From NCBI GenBank assembly GCA_050181465.1, contig JBFXDD010000087.1, positions 1-7,894 of the forward strand: 7,894 nucleotides of DNA. The letters are read 5' to 3'. Under the pieces are notes generated by a model. It did not search any database, had not been told where the DNA came from, and was given only the letters and a program-made list of their open reading frames with translations. The DNA is from JACRLW01 sp050181465 (GTDB lineage: Bacteria; Planctomycetota; UBA1135; UBA2386). Each line of letters starts with the position of its first letter. Position 1 is the first letter of the stretch. Below are positions 6,974 to 7,894 of this stretch, piece by piece. Made by a program: the position numbers and the translations under genes.

Positions 6974-7894
6974 TCAGCGCGAGAAGGCCTTGAGCGCGTT
7001 CGAGGTGGTCAGCCCCAGGGAGTTCGCTGCGAAGTCGACGGCGAGCACCTGGAACCAGAGGCAATCACGGAAGCTCGCCGGAATCGTGAGCGCGAAGTTG
7101 GTGCCGCTTCCACCGACCACGGCGAGCGAGAGGTCGGCATACAGGGAGCAACCCGCGGCACCGGTTGCAGTCAAGTCGAAGGGCAGAGCGCCGAGCACGG
7201 GGTCGCGATAGCCGGTGCTGCCGATGATCATGAACCACGGGCCCGGCGCGCCGGAGACCGTGGAAACGAACACGCCGCCGGTCGTCGGCGGCAACACCGC
7301 GCTGAGCGTGACCGGGCCGAGCGAACCCGTGCACCCGGTCCCTACCGGTTCGGCGGAGGCGCCGCACACCTCGGTCCACAGGTCGAGGATGACGAAGTTG
7401 CCGCCGGCGGTCGTGACGTCGAAGTCGACACGATCGAAGGTGCCTCCGGTCATCTGCGCGAACTTCGTGCAAGACGTCGCGCTGTAGTTCGTGGTCGTGA
7501 GCGAGGTGATCTGCGTGCCGCCCGAGAAGAACCGCATGACGGCGGCACCGGCCCAGTCGCCGATGCCGATCCCGATCTCGGTGTGCGGCCGTGCGAGGCA
7601 GAGTCGGAACGTCACCGAGTTGAAGGTCCCGGCACCCGCGGCCGTCAGGAACAAGGGCTGCGGATCGGCATTCGCCGGCACGCCGGGGTCGCCGCCCAAG
7701 CCGAGCGGAGAGCACGCGGTGTTCGTGTTGAACACGCCCAGTGCAGCCGCCTTCGGAATCGCGGTGATCTCGCAGAAGCACGCTCCGCCGTTCGTTCCGG
7801 CCGCGTTGAGGCGTGCGGTGGTCGTGCGCCCACCAGTCAGACCGGAGAATGCGATGTGTGACGACGGCACGGTCATGGCTCCGATCTCGGAGAC
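6974..7894 (-). CDS. 3' part of a secreted beta-rich, cysteine-containing protein with a planctomycete-type C-terminal module (cut by right window edge)
   Basis: The frame is open to the last base, and the first in-frame ATG (7874-7876) gives MTVPSSHIAF, which is not a signal peptide. The true start and any leader are therefore probably outside the window; 306 codons are visible. Residues are numbered from that ATG. The product is rich in Gly, Thr, Ser, Ala and hydrophobic residues, with few charges, as in secreted beta-sandwich proteins. Nine cysteines (for example at 33, 35, 55, 93, 136, 171) could form disulfides. Residues about 1-170, ending in NFVILDLWTEV, look like one beta domain with no family I can name. 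Residues about 180-297 form a second module: GTGCTGS, WFMIIGS, LPFDL, AGCSLY, IPASF, LWFQV and a final LGLTTSNAL. I recall similar C-termini in many large secreted planctomycete proteins. No catalytic motif is visible. The stop lies 37 bp before the kinase start, suggesting an operon. Confidence 0.8.
   Translation of the reverse strand, partial: VSEIGAMTVPSSHIAFSGLTGGRTTTARLNAAGTNGGACFCEITAIPKAAALGVFNTNTACSPLGLGGDPGVPANADPQPLFLTAAGAGTFNSVTFRLCLARPHTEIGIGIGDWAGAAVMRFFSGGTQITSLTTTNYSATSCTKFAQMTGGTFDRVDFDVTTAGGNFVILDLWTEVCGASAEPVGTGCTGSLGPVTLSAVLPPTTGGVFVSTVSGAPGPWFMIIGSTGYRDPVLGALPFDLTATGAAGCSLYADLSLAVVGGSGTNFALTIPASFRDCLWFQVLAVDFAANSLGLTTSNALKAFSR

Noticed and set aside
6872..7861. Plus-strand open frame (329 codons) opposite the beta-rich protein
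   Set aside because: The translation is dominated by Arg, Glu and Gly with no domain, whereas the minus-strand reading has a beta-rich composition, ordered cysteines and a recognisable C-terminal module.
1..7894. Defence island, mobile element or CRISPR array
   Set aside because: No transposase, integrase, nuclease, repeat-spacer pattern or base-composition break is visible; the genes are ordinary envelope and signalling types.

Overview
The window is uniformly GC-rich with strong G/C preference at third codon positions. It holds four complete protein genes and two genes cut by the window edges. Several traits point to a planctomycete, most likely one of the high-GC marine or freshwater lineages. 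These are a Ser/Thr kinase with one membrane span and a very long TPR-like tail, a thioredoxin-like protein with an FTGSDWC-type active site, a secreted beta-rich protein with a C-terminal module of the kind common in such genomes, and weak or absent Shine-Dalgarno sequences at most starts. The assignment rests on remembered family features, not on a search.

Layout. Positions 1-51 (minus) hold the first 17 codons of a gene with a signal-peptide-like N-terminus. It lies 26 bp after the stop of a secreted NTF2-like plus histidine-phosphatase protein (78-1448, minus). A 72-bp gap (1449-1520) is the only divergent intergenic region. It separates that gene from an exported Ntn-hydrolase asparaginase/isoaspartyl peptidase (1521-2591, plus). 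The peptidase ends 5 bp from the stop of a convergent, exported thioredoxin-like protein (2597-3526, minus). A 125-bp gap with short repeats (3527-3651) follows, then the 1094-residue transmembrane Ser/Thr kinase (3652-6936, minus). Thirty-seven bp upstream of the kinase lies the 3' part of a beta-rich, cysteine-containing, probably secreted protein (6974-7894, minus) that runs off the right edge. No stretch over 300 bp lacks a gene. I saw no rRNA, tRNA, CRISPR array, insertion sequence or attachment site.

How the genes relate. Every complete gene product is predicted to be exported or membrane-embedded, so the common theme is the cell envelope. The beta-rich protein and the kinase could be co-transcribed; the thioredoxin-like gene might follow from the same strand or have its own promoter in the 125-bp gap. 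The histidine-phosphatase gene and the truncated gene at the left edge look like a second minus-strand unit. I find no metabolic pathway that joins all six, and no convincing new defence or mobile system. The most unusual points are the Tat-like plus lipobox signal on an autoprocessing Ntn hydrolase, the NTF2/phosphatase fusion, and the C-terminal module of the beta-rich protein.
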